Origin: Arthrobacter sp. Hiyo4
GTDB lineage: Bacteria; Actinomycetota; Actinomycetes; Actinomycetales; Micrococcaceae
Reading direction: 5' to 3'
Assembly: GCA_002370555.1 (NCBI GenBank)
Contig: AP014718.1
Location: 2,976,001-3,040,000, forward strand
DNA: 64,000 nucleotides
Shown here: positions 53,459 to 61,771 of the stretch, in pieces
How the letters are laid out: each line of letters begins with the position of its first letter
How positions within the stretch are numbered: position 1 is the stretch's first letter
Translations under genes and position numbers: made by a program
Notes under the pieces: generated by a model
What the model saw: the letters and a program-made list of their open reading frames with translations, nothing else
Database searches by the model: none
Told to the model about the DNA's origin: nothing

Positions 53459-54022
53459 TTAATGGCCTGCGGAGCGGGCGCGCCATTCGTCCTCGAGGAT
53501 CGAGTAGACCAGCTCGGTGGCCCACTGGCCCTTGTAATGCCATTTGTCCACCAGCCGGGCCTCCAACCGCATGCCCAGCCGTTCGCACAGAGCGGCGGAG
53601 GCGGTGTTCAGGGCATCGAGCTTTGCCTCGATCCGGTGCATCCCCAGTTCCTTGAACCCCAGCTTCAGCACCGCATCCGCGGCCTCGGCCGCGTAGCCCT
53701 TGCCCCTCGCGCCCGGCGCAAGGGACCATCCCACTTCGCCCTGCCCGGTGCCCGGAAGCCACTTCAGCACCACTTCGCCGAGGAGTCGCGGGCCGTCCAC
53801 GGCCTCGAGGGCCAGGCATATCCAGTCGCCCTCCTTCTCGAAGACGAAGTTGGCGTACTTTCCCACGGACTCCATGCACTTGGTGTAGGTCTTGGCCTCC
53901 CCTGGCAGGAACCGGGCGGTGTCGGGCAGCGAATGGTAGGCATGGAAGGCGTCCAGGTCCGTAGCTTCGAACCTGCGCAGGACCAAACGCTCGGTGCGGA
54001 TGGGCAGAGTGATCTCAGGCAT
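53459..54022 (-). CDS. GNAT family N-acetyltransferase (RimJ/RimL type)
   Basis: An intact 187-residue protein: IRTERLVLRRFEATDLDAFH at the start, the acetyl-CoA loop GWSLAPGARGKGYAAEAADA near residue 105, and HRIEAKLDALNTASAALCER with LGMRLEARLVDKWHYKGQWA. Such enzymes acetylate N-termini or small molecules; the acceptor is unknown. It ends next to the SRPBCC gene and starts 9 bp after ackA's stop, so it may be co-transcribed with ackA. Confidence 0.88.
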   Translation of the reverse strand: MPEITLPIRTERLVLRRFEATDLDAFHAYHSLPDTARFLPGEAKTYTKCMESVGKYANFVFEKEGDWICLALEAVDGPRLLGEVVLKWLPGTGQGEVGWSLAPGARGKGYAAEAADAVLKLGFKELGMHRIEAKLDALNTASAALCERLGMRLEARLVDKWHYKGQWATELVYSILEDEWRARSAGH

Positions 54023-54031
54023 GGACTGAGG

Positions 54032-55198
54032 CTACGCCATGTTCCCGGAGTGGACGACGGCGGCAGTTGCCTCTGCGATGGCGCGCTCCTCGTCGGTGGG
54101 CACCACCAAAACGGGAATGACAGACGCAGCCGAGGAAATCACCCGCGGTTCCTTGGACCGCTGACTGTTCAGGCCGGCGTCGAGCTCTATGCCCAGCGCA
54201 TGCAGCCTGTCAGTGACGAGGGCGCGGAACTGGTGCGAGTTTTCGCCGATCCCCGCCGTGAACACAAGTGCCTTGGCGCCCCCGACGGCCACGTGGTAGC
54301 CGCCGATGTACTTGGCCAGCCGGTAGGACGTGACCGCGAGCGCCATCGAAGCCTTAGCGTCGCCGGCCTCTGACGCCTCCACCACCGAGCGCATGTCATT
54401 GTTCCCGGCGAGCCCCTTCAGCCCCGATTCGCGGTTGAGCATGGTGTCGATGTCCTCCGGCGTCCACCCGATCCGGCCGAGGAATACCAGGATGGAGGGG
54501 TCGAGGTCCCCTGAGCGGGTGCCCATCACCAGGCCCTCCAGCGGGGTGAAGCCCATGGACGTGTCCACCGAATGGCCGCGGCGGATGGCCGTGACGGAGG
54601 CGCCGTTCCCCAGGTGGGCGATCACGCCGTCGAACTCGTCCACGGGAATATCCAGCAGCGCGGCGGCGCGGTGCGTGACGTATTCGTGCGAGGTGCCGTG
54701 GAAGCCGTAGCGGCGGATGCCATGGTTCGTGTACAGCTCGTCGGGGACGGCGTAGCGCCACGCGTGCTCGGGCAGGGTCCGGTGGAAGGCTGTGTCGAAC
54801 ACGGCCACCTGCGGCAGGTCCGGCCACTTTTTGGTGATGGCGCGGATGCCCAGGACGTTGGCGGGGTTGTGCAGCGGCGCCAGCGGGTTGAGCCGCTCGA
54901 TGGCGCGGGTGATCTCGTTGTCGATCAGCACCGGCTCGGCGAACCGTTCGCCGCCGTGCACCACACGGTGGCCCACCGCAGCCAAGTCGAGGTCCCCGAG
55001 CTCAGTATGGATCGCGGCATCCACCTGTTCCAGCGCCTCCGCATGGTCCCGGGGGCCCTCGATTTCGCCGTCGCCATCACCGCCGTTGCCCATGCCGATC
55101 TTCTCGATCAGCCCTTCGGTCAGCACAATCCCGGCGGCCACGTCCCGGACCTGGTACTTGAGCGAGGACGAACCGGAATTGATGACGAGCACTAGCAT
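54032..55198 (-). CDS. ackA: acetate kinase
   Basis: An intact 388-residue enzyme converting acetyl-phosphate and ADP to acetate and ATP. It opens LVINSGSSSLKYQV, then RVVHGGERF, DTAFHRTLPEHAWRYAVP, RYGFHGTSHEYV and IAHLGNGASV; the C-terminus has VFTAGIGENS. Pta is encoded 1.2 kb away on the same strand, separated by a Zur-type locus and a small acidic protein gene. A degenerate linker of Gly/Asp (NGGDGDGEIEG) sits near residue 40. Confidence 0.96.
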   Translation of the reverse strand: MLVLVINSGSSSLKYQVRDVAAGIVLTEGLIEKIGMGNGGDGDGEIEGPRDHAEALEQVDAAIHTELGDLDLAAVGHRVVHGGERFAEPVLIDNEITRAIERLNPLAPLHNPANVLGIRAITKKWPDLPQVAVFDTAFHRTLPEHAWRYAVPDELYTNHGIRRYGFHGTSHEYVTHRAAALLDIPVDEFDGVIAHLGNGASVTAIRRGHSVDTSMGFTPLEGLVMGTRSGDLDPSILVFLGRIGWTPEDIDTMLNRESGLKGLAGNNDMRSVVEASEAGDAKASMALAVTSYRLAKYIGGYHVAVGGAKALVFTAGIGENSHQFRALVTDRLHALGIELDAGLNSQRSKEPRVISSAASVIPVLVVPTDEERAIAEATAAVVHSGNMA

Positions 55199-55312
55199 GG
55201 GGCCTCCTGAAGCCTTGGTGCCGCGGGCTGACGAGGGGTGTGCCGGAGCCTGACGCAGCGCTCCCTGGGATCCACTCTATAAGTTGCCCTCCTGGGTATG
55301 CTGACTTGTAAA

Positions 55313-55327
55313 TAATAATGATTCTCA
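55313..55327 (+). promoter_or_regulatory. putative Zur box
   Basis: TAATAATGATTCTCA agrees with the pattern TGANAATNATTNTCA at all fixed positions but one. It lies 15-29 bp upstream of the likely GTG start at 55342. It overlaps a perfect 10-bp palindrome (TCTCATGAGA). A second perfect inverted repeat, TGAGAGTGAT / ATCACTCTCA, spans 55328-55357. Confidence 0.65.
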
Positions 55328-55341
55328 TGAGAGTGATCGGC

Positions 55342-55820
55342 GTGCATATCACTCTCATCAGCTCCCTGGACGCCCTGTGCCGCCAGCAAGCCTGCCAAGA
55401 CGCGGCCGCGGCCAATCCCGGCACCGTGGTGGTCCTGCACGACCTGTTGGAGAACGGCGTGGTCATCCGCAGGATCTCCAGCCAGTCCGGACTGGTGGAG
55501 CGCGCCGAGACGCAGCTGGAACACGGGAGACCCAGGCCATCATCGGGCTCCCTCCGGCCGTGTCCGCGGAGGCCGCGATCGGCGCCCTGCGGCGTGGCCT
55601 TTCCCACCCGTTGACGATTGATTCCGCTGTCCTTGCCTGCGCCCCTGACACCCTGGAGGATCACATTTGGGACCATCACACCCTGTTTGAGTCCGGGTTC
55701 ACGCCGGTCCCGGAGGACCAGCGCACTGCGGGTGAATTCCTCATAGGCGAGCTGCAATTCAATGACACCGTCCTGCTGGCGGAGGTGGACCTGTTTCCGG
55801 CCGGCCCCGCCCCGTACTGA
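55342..55820 (+). pseudogene. Mrf-like COG0523 GTPase-family gene with internal deletion
   Basis: The readable parts are HITLISSLDALCRQQACQDA, NPGTVVVLHDLLENGVVIRR and VERAETQLEHG, then after a frame change TQAIIGLPPAVSAEAAIGAL, CAPDTLEDHIWDHHTLFESG and TVLLAEVDLFPAGPAP. This matches the actinobacterial Mrf-type proteins of the Zur regulon, which recruit a hibernation factor to zinc-free ribosomes. The segment that should follow LEHG (a CLSC metal site and about 20 residues) is absent near 55528, so the gene is broken or misassembled. An ATG at 55327 is in frame but lies inside the Zur box. Confidence 0.62.
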
Positions 55821-55931
55821 AGGCCCCCTCCGCGCCCTGAAGAAGGTTCCCGGCGCCCAGATCGTCCGACGCCGGGCCGCACCTTTGTGATCAACAAGAA
55901 GAATCCCCGGATGAAGGCGCGCCAGGGCTGA
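55819..55931 (+). pseudogene. rpmJ: zinc-free ribosomal protein L36 paralogue, 5' end damaged
   Basis: LRALKKVPGAQIVRRR and, after one lost base near 55875, RTFVINKKNPRMKARQG match the cysteine-free (C-minus) L36 paralogue of about 40 residues. The start codon and codons 3-5 cannot be found; several bases seem missing near 55825. It follows the Mrf-like gene as expected in a Zur regulon, where it replaces zinc-binding L36 under zinc shortage. Confidence 0.75.
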
Positions 55932-56028
55932 GGCTGCGGGCCGGCTCACCTAAGCGCCTGCCGTTGCGTCAGCCGCGGCAGGCGCCTAGAGTCGGCGGAC
56001 ACGTTGCACTATGCAGAGAGGGACTTCC

Positions 56029-56285
56029 ATGCCGAACGACACCACTCAGCCCGACAACACCGAGCCGGGACCGCAGAACCCGCCTCCGGCACCAAGGACC
56101 CCACCGGCGTCGAGGGTTCCAACCCGGCCCTGGACGACACCGGAAACCCCAAAGCCGACGAAGTGGGCGAGGCTGCGGAGCAGCCCAAAGATCCGCAGAA
56201 CCTGGACCTCACGCCCGAAGGACTCTCCGACGAGCCGGCCAAGGAAGAGGACCCGGACAGCCTGGCCAAGCCGGAAAACAGCTAA
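56029..56285 (+). CDS. small acidic disordered protein
   Basis: About 85 residues. It starts MPNDTTQPDNTEPGPQNP and, with one base restored near 56088, continues ASGTKDPTGVEGSNPALDDT, EVGEAAEQPKDPQNLDLTPE and ends DPDSLAKPENS. Strongly acidic, without hydrophobic core, so probably unstructured. CAGAGAGGGACTTCC precedes the ATG. No family recognised. Confidence 0.55.
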
Positions 56286-56288
56286 CCT

Positions 56289-56351
56289 CAACGCGGGGTC
56301 ACTCAATGCCCAATATTCCCTCCGGAAGGGGCATTTAGTGACCCCGCGTTG
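56289..56351. terminator. long bidirectional terminator between the acidic-protein gene and pta
   Basis: The 23-nt arms 56289-56311 and 56329-56351 pair with one mismatch around a 17-nt loop. The outer part reads AACGCGGGGTCACT / AGTGACCCCGCGTT. Genes converge here. Confidence 0.75.
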
Positions 56352-56370
56352 CTGTCCTCCCTCGCCGTTA

Positions 56371-58457
56371 CTACGGGGCCGGCAGGGACGGCACCTGCGC
56401 CTGGATGGCCGTGATGGCCACCGTGTTCACGATGTCCTCCACGGTGCAGCCGCGGGAGAGGTCGTTAACCGGCTTGCGGAGACCCTGGAGGACGGGCCCG
56501 ACGGCGACGGCCCCGGAGCTCTGCTGCACCGCCTTGTACGTGTTGTTGCCGGTGTTGAGGTCCGGGAAGATGAACACGGTCGCCTGTCCTGCCACCGACG
56601 AGCCGGGCATTTTGGAGGCCGCGATGGAGGCGTCCACGGCGGCGTCGTACTGGATGGGGCCCTCGACGGCGAGATCCGGGCGGCGTTCACGCACCAGTTC
56701 GGTGGCCTGCCGGACTTCGTCCACCGCCTCGCCGGAACCTGAGCCGCCGGTGGAGTAGGACAGCATGGCCACCCGCGGCTCCACCCCGAACTGCACCGCC
56801 GTTTCGGCCGAGGCGAGGGCGATGTCCGCGAGCTGCTCCACGTTGGGATCGGGGTTCACGGCGCAGTCGCCATAGACCAGCACGCGGTCCGGCATGAGCA
56901 TCAGGAACACCGAGGACACGATCTTCACGCCGTCGCGCGTTTTGACGAACTCCAGCGCCGGGCGGATGGTGTGCGCGGTGGTGTGGGCGGCACCGGACAC
57001 CATGCCGTCCACCACCCCCAGCTGGACCATCATGGTGCCGAAGTAGCTGCCGTCCTGCATGATTTCCAAGGCCTTAGCCAGGTCCACGCCCTTGTGCGCG
57101 CGCAGCTCGGCGTACTTCTCCGCGAACCCCTGCCGCAGTTCCGAGGTGGCCGGGTCCACGATGTTGATCCCGGCGAGGTCTACGCCGTTGGCCGCTGCCA
57201 GCTCGCGGACGTCGCTTTCCCGGCCCAGCAGGGTCAGGCCGCAGACGTCGCGCCGGTACAGGATTTCGGCGGCCTGCAGGATCCGCACGTCCGTTCCTTC
57301 CGGCAGCACCACGTGCCGGCGCTGCCCCCTGGCCCGTTCGATGAGGTCGTGCAGGAACCGCAGCGGAGTCATCCGCTCCAGGCGCGGCAGGTGGAGGCGT
57401 TCCACAAGTTCGGCCTCGTCCACCCGTTTTGACCACAAGCCCAGGGCGGAGGCCACCTTGCGGCGGTGCCCGGACCAGATCTCACTGCGGACCTCGGAGA
57501 CCCGCTTGGCCGTGGTGTAGGTGTCCTGGCTGGCGGCGAACACGGGGAAGGGCGCCTGCGCCAGGAGCGGGTAAATGTTGGCATCCGGGGCCAGTCCGCC
57601 GGTCAGGATCAGCGCCGACGGCACCGGGAATTCCGGCGAGAACGACGACGCCAGGCAGGCCACCATCACGTCCGCACGGTCCCCCGGAACGATCACCAGG
57701 GCCCCCTCGTCCAGCACGTTCAGGAAGTTGCCCACGTTCATGGCCGCCACCTTGATGTCCCGGACGTCGCGTTCCATGTCCGCGAGGCCGGCGATCTGGC
57801 GCACACCCAGCGCCGCGGCAACCTCGCCGGTGGTGGGCCGGGCGATCTCCTCCAGCTCCGGCAGGACGTACACGGGCCGGTTGGACGCACCCGGCTTGAT
57901 GGCGGCCACGATTCCCTCCACCAGGTCCGGGTCCGCGCGGTTCACCATGATGGCCAGCAGCGTGCACTTTTCCGCCACCAGTTCCTTGCGAGCAACCTCG
58001 ACGGCGGCCGCGGCCTCCGCGACGCTGAGCCCTTGGCGCCCACCACGGCAACCACCGGCGCGGCCAGGTTGTTGGCCAGCCGGGCGTTAAGGTCAAACTC
58101 GACGGCGGCGTCCTGGCCGGTGAGGTCCGTCCCCTCCACGATCACCACGTCGCAATGCTTGGCAATCTCGGCGAAGATCTCCACGCAGCGCGCATCGATG
58201 TCGGCGCGTTTTCCGTCTGCCAGGAGGGCACGCACTTCAGTGGACGTCAGGCCGCCACGGCAACGGTCGTCGTCGAGCGCGAAGCGTGATTTCATCAGCG
58301 CCACCATGGGGTCGCTGGCGGCGTCCGGGCCGTGGACCACCGGTTTGAAGAAGCCGATCCGGTCCGCGTGCCGGTGGAGCGTGTCCGCGAGGCCCAGGGC
58401 CACGAGCGATTTGCCCGACCCCGGGGTGGTCGCGCTGACGTAGATGCCTTTGGCCAT
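56371..58457 (-). CDS. pta: phosphate acetyltransferase (long form)
   Basis: About 695 residues. An N-terminal BioD-like P-loop domain (IYVSATTPGSGKSLVALGLA), a DRTGG domain (RPVYVLPELEEIARPTTGEV), and the C-terminal catalytic domain (HVVLPEGTDVRILQAAEIL, LNTGNNTYKAVQQSSGAVAV, GPVLQGLRKPVNDLSRGC). It makes acetyl-phosphate from acetyl-CoA for AckA. One base is lost near 58030, after VVAVVGAK. GGGCGGACC precedes ATG 58457. It is divergent from paaI. Confidence 0.95.
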
Positions 58458-58577
58458 GGTCCGCCCTTTGCTGTGCGTGGTGCCGGTCCCTCCATCCTTG
58501 CACTTCCGTGCCGGGGTCCCACCGGCCAGGGGCACCCACAGACCGGTCTGCCCTTGACACCGGACCCGCATCTGGGA

Positions 58578-58599
58578 TTACCTAATGAACATTCGGTAA
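58578..58599. promoter_or_regulatory. PaaR-type operator at paaI
   Basis: TTACCTAATG, AA, CATTCGGTAA: two half-sites in inverted orientation with a 2-nt centre, the most symmetrical of the four copies. It lies 22 bp before the paaI ATG and just upstream of its GGAGG. Confidence 0.78.
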
Positions 58600-58621
58600 A
58601 TAAAGCTGGAGGCAATGACGC

Positions 58622-59106
58622 ATGGCTGAAGCAGCACTCTCCGGGCCACCCACCCCATCCTGGAAAACGACTACGCCTCCGAATGGATGGGCATCGAAGT
58701 CCTCGCCGTCAGCGACGGGCACGCCACCATCCGCATGACGCTCCGGCAGGAAATGCTCAACGGGTTCGGTATGGCGCACGGCGGAATGATCTTCGCCTTC
58801 GCCGACTCCGCCTTCGCCTTGGCCTGCAATCCGGTCAACCCAACCCCCGAAGAGATCAACAGCATCACCGTTGCCGCCGGCGTCGACATCAACTTCCTCA
58901 AGCCGGCCTACCGCGGCCAGGTGATCACCGCTGTCGCGGACCGCCGGTCCAGCTCAGGGCGCAGCGGGCTCTACGACATCCAGATTTTCGCCGCGGACGC
59001 CGACGCGCAGCACGGTGCCAAGCCCGATTCGATTCCCAGTTCCGGCAACCCGGGGGAACTCATCGCCGAGTTCCGCGGACGCAGCCGCACCATCCCCAAG
59101 AAGTAG
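58622..59106 (+). CDS. paaI: hydroxyphenylacetyl-CoA thioesterase PaaI
   Basis: About 161 residues, hot-dog fold: ILENDYASEWMGIEVLAVSD, LRQEMLNGFGMAHGGMIFAF with ADSAFALACN, and GVDINFLKPAYRGQVITAVA. The motif NGxGxxHGG is the PaaI signature. It hydrolyses dead-end CoA thioesters of the phenylacetate pathway and frees CoA. One base is lost near 58647, just after MAEAALS. GGAGG lies at 58608-58612. It is followed 6 bp later by paaK. Confidence 0.9.
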
Positions 59107-59112
59107 GAAACC

Positions 59113-60484
59113 ATGACCCTCCACGCCCCCGAAACGCCCATGCCGCAGTCCACGTCCCAGGGCACAGATCCCATCCTGGACCGCGAAGAGACCATCTCCC
59201 GCGACGAACTCGAGGCCCTCCAGCTCACCCGTCTGCAGCACACCGTGGCGTACGCCTACGACCGCGTGCCGCTCTACAAGCGCAAGTTCGACGACGCCGG
59301 CATCCACCCCACGGACCTCCGCGAACTGGCTGACCTCGGCAACTTCCCCTTCACCACCAAGGAAGACCTGCGCGCCGAGTACCCGTTCGGCATGTTCGCG
59401 GTGCCGCAGAGCGAAGTAGCCCGCGTGCACGCGAGTTCGGGCACCACCGGCCGGCCCACCGTCGTCGGGTACACCAAGCAGGACCTGGCCGATTGGGCCA
59501 AACTGGTGGCGCGCTGCCTCCGCGCGTCCGGCGTCCGGCCCGGCATGAAGGTCCACAACGCCTACGGTTACGGCCTGTTCACCGGCGGTTTGGGCGCGCA
59601 CGCCGGCGCCGAAGCACTGGGCTGCACCGTCATCCCGATGTCCGGCGGGCAGACCGAACGCCAGATCCAGCTCATCCAGGACTTCCAGCCGGACGCCATC
59701 CTGGCCACGCCCACGTACCTGCTCACCATCGCCGACGCCATGGCCCACATGGGCATCGACCCGACGTCGACCTCGCTCAAGTACGCAGTCCTCGGCGCCG
59801 AGCCGTGGACGCAGGAGATGCGGCACGAACTCGAAGTCACCATGAACATCAAGGCCTGCGACATCTACGGCCTGTCCGAAGTGATGGGCCGGGCGTCGCC
59901 GGCGAGGCCGTGGAAACCCAGGACGGCAGCCACATCTGGGAGGATCACTTCCGCCCGGAAATCATCGACGCCTTCAACCCCGTAGTGGGCAAGGAAAACG
60001 TCCTGCGCGACGGCGAACACGGCGAACTCGTTTTCACCTCGCTCACCAAGGAAGCCCTGCCGATCATCCGCTACCGCACCAAGGACCTCACCCGCCTCCT
60101 GCCCGGCACCGCCCGCCCGCGCACCGCCGGATGGGCCGCATCACCGGCCGCAGCGACGACATGATCATCCTCCGCGGCGTAAACCTGTTCCCATCCCAGA
60201 TCGAGGAAATCGCGCTACGCATCCCCGAACTCAGCCCCCACTTCCAGCTCGAACTCACCCGCCCCGAGGGCCAGCGGATGGACCAGCTGACGGTCAAGAT
60301 CGAGCGCCGGGACGCGGTGACAGTCGAGCAGGGTACGACGGCGGCGCGCACCCTGCAGGAGCAGATCAAGATCCACGTGGGTTCTTCGTGCGCCGTTGAC
60401 GTGGTGGAGCCGGGTTCGCTGGAGCGGTCAAACGGCAAGCTGCGCCGGATCTACGACCTGCGCCCAAGGCGTAGGGTCCAGTAG
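59113..60484 (+). CDS. paaK: phenylacetate-CoA ligase
   Basis: About 457 residues. Activates phenylacetate with ATP and CoA, the entry step of the pathway. Features are [39 protein letters not shown], the ATP loop [45 protein letters not shown] and [20 protein letters not shown], with Lys in [10 protein letters not shown]. Losses are inferred near 59890 and 60117. The start lies 6 bp after paaI. Confidence 0.94.
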
Positions 60485-60523
60485 CGTCGTGGGCGAACGT
60501 GTTGGGCTGCGCCGCTACAAGGA

Positions 60524-60545
60524 TTACCGAACGTTCGTGGGAAAA
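60524..60545. promoter_or_regulatory. PaaR-type operator at paaR
   Basis: TTACCGAACG is a perfect half-site; the other half (CGTGGGAAAA) is weak. It lies 8 bp before the paaR ATG, so the repressor would control itself, perhaps with lower affinity. The core CGAACGTTCG is a perfect 10-bp palindrome. Confidence 0.68.
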
Positions 60546-60553
60546 TAGCCGGT

Positions 60554-61159
60554 ATGCCCACTACAGCAGTCCCCAGCAAGCGCGGCCGTCCCGGTTACGA
60601 CCAGCAGTCGGTGCTGCTCATCGCCGTCGACGTCTTCAACCGGCACGGCTATGACGCCACGTCCATGGGCATCCTGGCCGAGAACCTGGGGATCTCGAAA
60701 TCGGCCATCTACCACCACGTGCCGTCCAAGGGCGACCTCCTGAAGCTCGCCCTGGACCATGCGCTCGGTGGCCTGGAATCAATCCTCGAACAGCCCGGGG
60801 CCCAAAGCGGCGCGGCGGACGCCCGGCTGGAATTTGTCCTGCGCCAGACCGTGGCCGTTCTGGTGGAGCGGCTGCCGTTTGTCACGCTGCTCCTGCGGTT
60901 GCGGGGCAACACTGACATTGAGCGCGACGCCCTGGAACGCCGTCGCGCGTTTGATCACGAGGTGGCCGCCCTGATTTCCGCAGCCCGCGACGAAGGCTCG
61001 CTGCGCCAGGACATCGATCCGCGCACCGTCACGCGCCTGCTGTTCGGCACCATCAACTCAATCGTGGAATGGTACAAACCGGGCGGCTCCCTCACGCCGG
61101 AAAAACTGGCCGACGACGTCATCACCATCGCGTTCGACGGGCTCCACGCGCAGCACTAG
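60554..61159 (+). CDS. paaR: TetR family repressor PaaR
   Basis: An intact 201-residue regulator. The TetR helix-turn-helix is YDATSMGILAENLGISKSAI then YHHVPSKGDLLKLALDHAL; the ligand domain follows (FVLRQTVAVLVERLPFVTLL, RLLFGTINSIVEWYKPGG). TetR-type PaaR proteins of this group are relieved by phenylacetyl-CoA. Its position after paaK and four matching operators before phenylacetate genes support the assignment. It lies 69 bp after paaK with its own operator. Confidence 0.88.
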   Translation: MPTTAVPSKRGRPGYDQQSVLLIAVDVFNRHGYDATSMGILAENLGISKSAIYHHVPSKGDLLKLALDHALGGLESILEQPGAQSGAADARLEFVLRQTVAVLVERLPFVTLLLRLRGNTDIERDALERRRAFDHEVAALISAARDEGSLRQDIDPRTVTRLLFGTINSIVEWYKPGGSLTPEKLADDVITIAFDGLHAQH

Positions 61160-61197
61160 GGAATGCTGCGCGTGCTGAGCGCGACCTGCTGAGTCGG

Positions 61198-61605
61198 TCA
61201 GAGCTGGTATTCGGCCTGCATGCCCAACGTCTCGTGAACGCAGAGGATGTTGTGCTCCGTGTCCATGAACCAGGCGCATTTCTCCGAGTCCGTAGTGCAG
61301 ATGTGGTTCTCGGTCTTCAGGTTGGGCAGGTCGTAATCCTGGAAACGGACGCCCTTGGCCTCCATGTCCTGCACGATCCGCTCAATGTTGCGCACCTCAA
61401 AACTGAGGGCGGTGTGCTCGGAGTGCTTCCCGTCCGAGACCGGCAACAACTGCAGCATCGGGCCGCCGTCGCTACCGAGTAATTCGCTTCCATTGTCTGT
61501 CATTCCGCGGTGCGGGAGGCCCAGTTTTTCGGTGTAGAAACTGCGGGCGCGCACTGCGTCATCGACAGGCAGGATGGTTGTGGCTGTGTTCAGGGCTAGG
61601 TACAT
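61198..61605 (-). CDS. VOC family protein
   Basis: An intact 135-residue glyoxalase-fold protein: LALNTATTILPVDDAVRARS, FYTEKLGLPHRG, HTALSFEVRNIERIVQDMEA, and WFMDTEHNILCVHETLGMQA. Metal-site candidates are visible but the substrate is unknown. GTAGGAGGTGGCCAA precedes ATG 61605. It lies downstream of paaZ across the cluster 4 repeats. Confidence 0.85.
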   Translation of the reverse strand: MYLALNTATTILPVDDAVRARSFYTEKLGLPHRGMTDNGSELLGSDGGPMLQLLPVSDGKHSEHTALSFEVRNIERIVQDMEAKGVRFQDYDLPNLKTENHICTTDSEKCAWFMDTEHNILCVHETLGMQAEYQL

Positions 61606-61659
61606 TTGGCCACCTCCTACGGTGGAAATTTTACGCCGCAGCAACCCGGAAAGATCCAA

Positions 61660-61760
61660 ACGCTCTCTCACATAATGCGGGAAAACCCCCGACGCTCTCT
61701 CACTTTCCCAAAGAAAGTGAGAGAGCGTCGGCCCAAAAAGGCCCAAAAGTGAGAGAGCGT
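61660..61760. repeat. 32-bp-phased GTGAGAGAGCGT array, cluster 4 (head-to-head pairs)
   Basis: Minus-strand cores at 61660-61671 and 61692-61703, plus-strand cores at 61717-61728 and 61749-61760. All four are perfect and 32 bp apart within each pair. The inner pair extends to a perfect 19-bp hairpin (61689-61707 / 61713-61731, loop CCAAA). Confidence 0.88.
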
Positions 61761-61771
61761 CCGGGGTGGGG

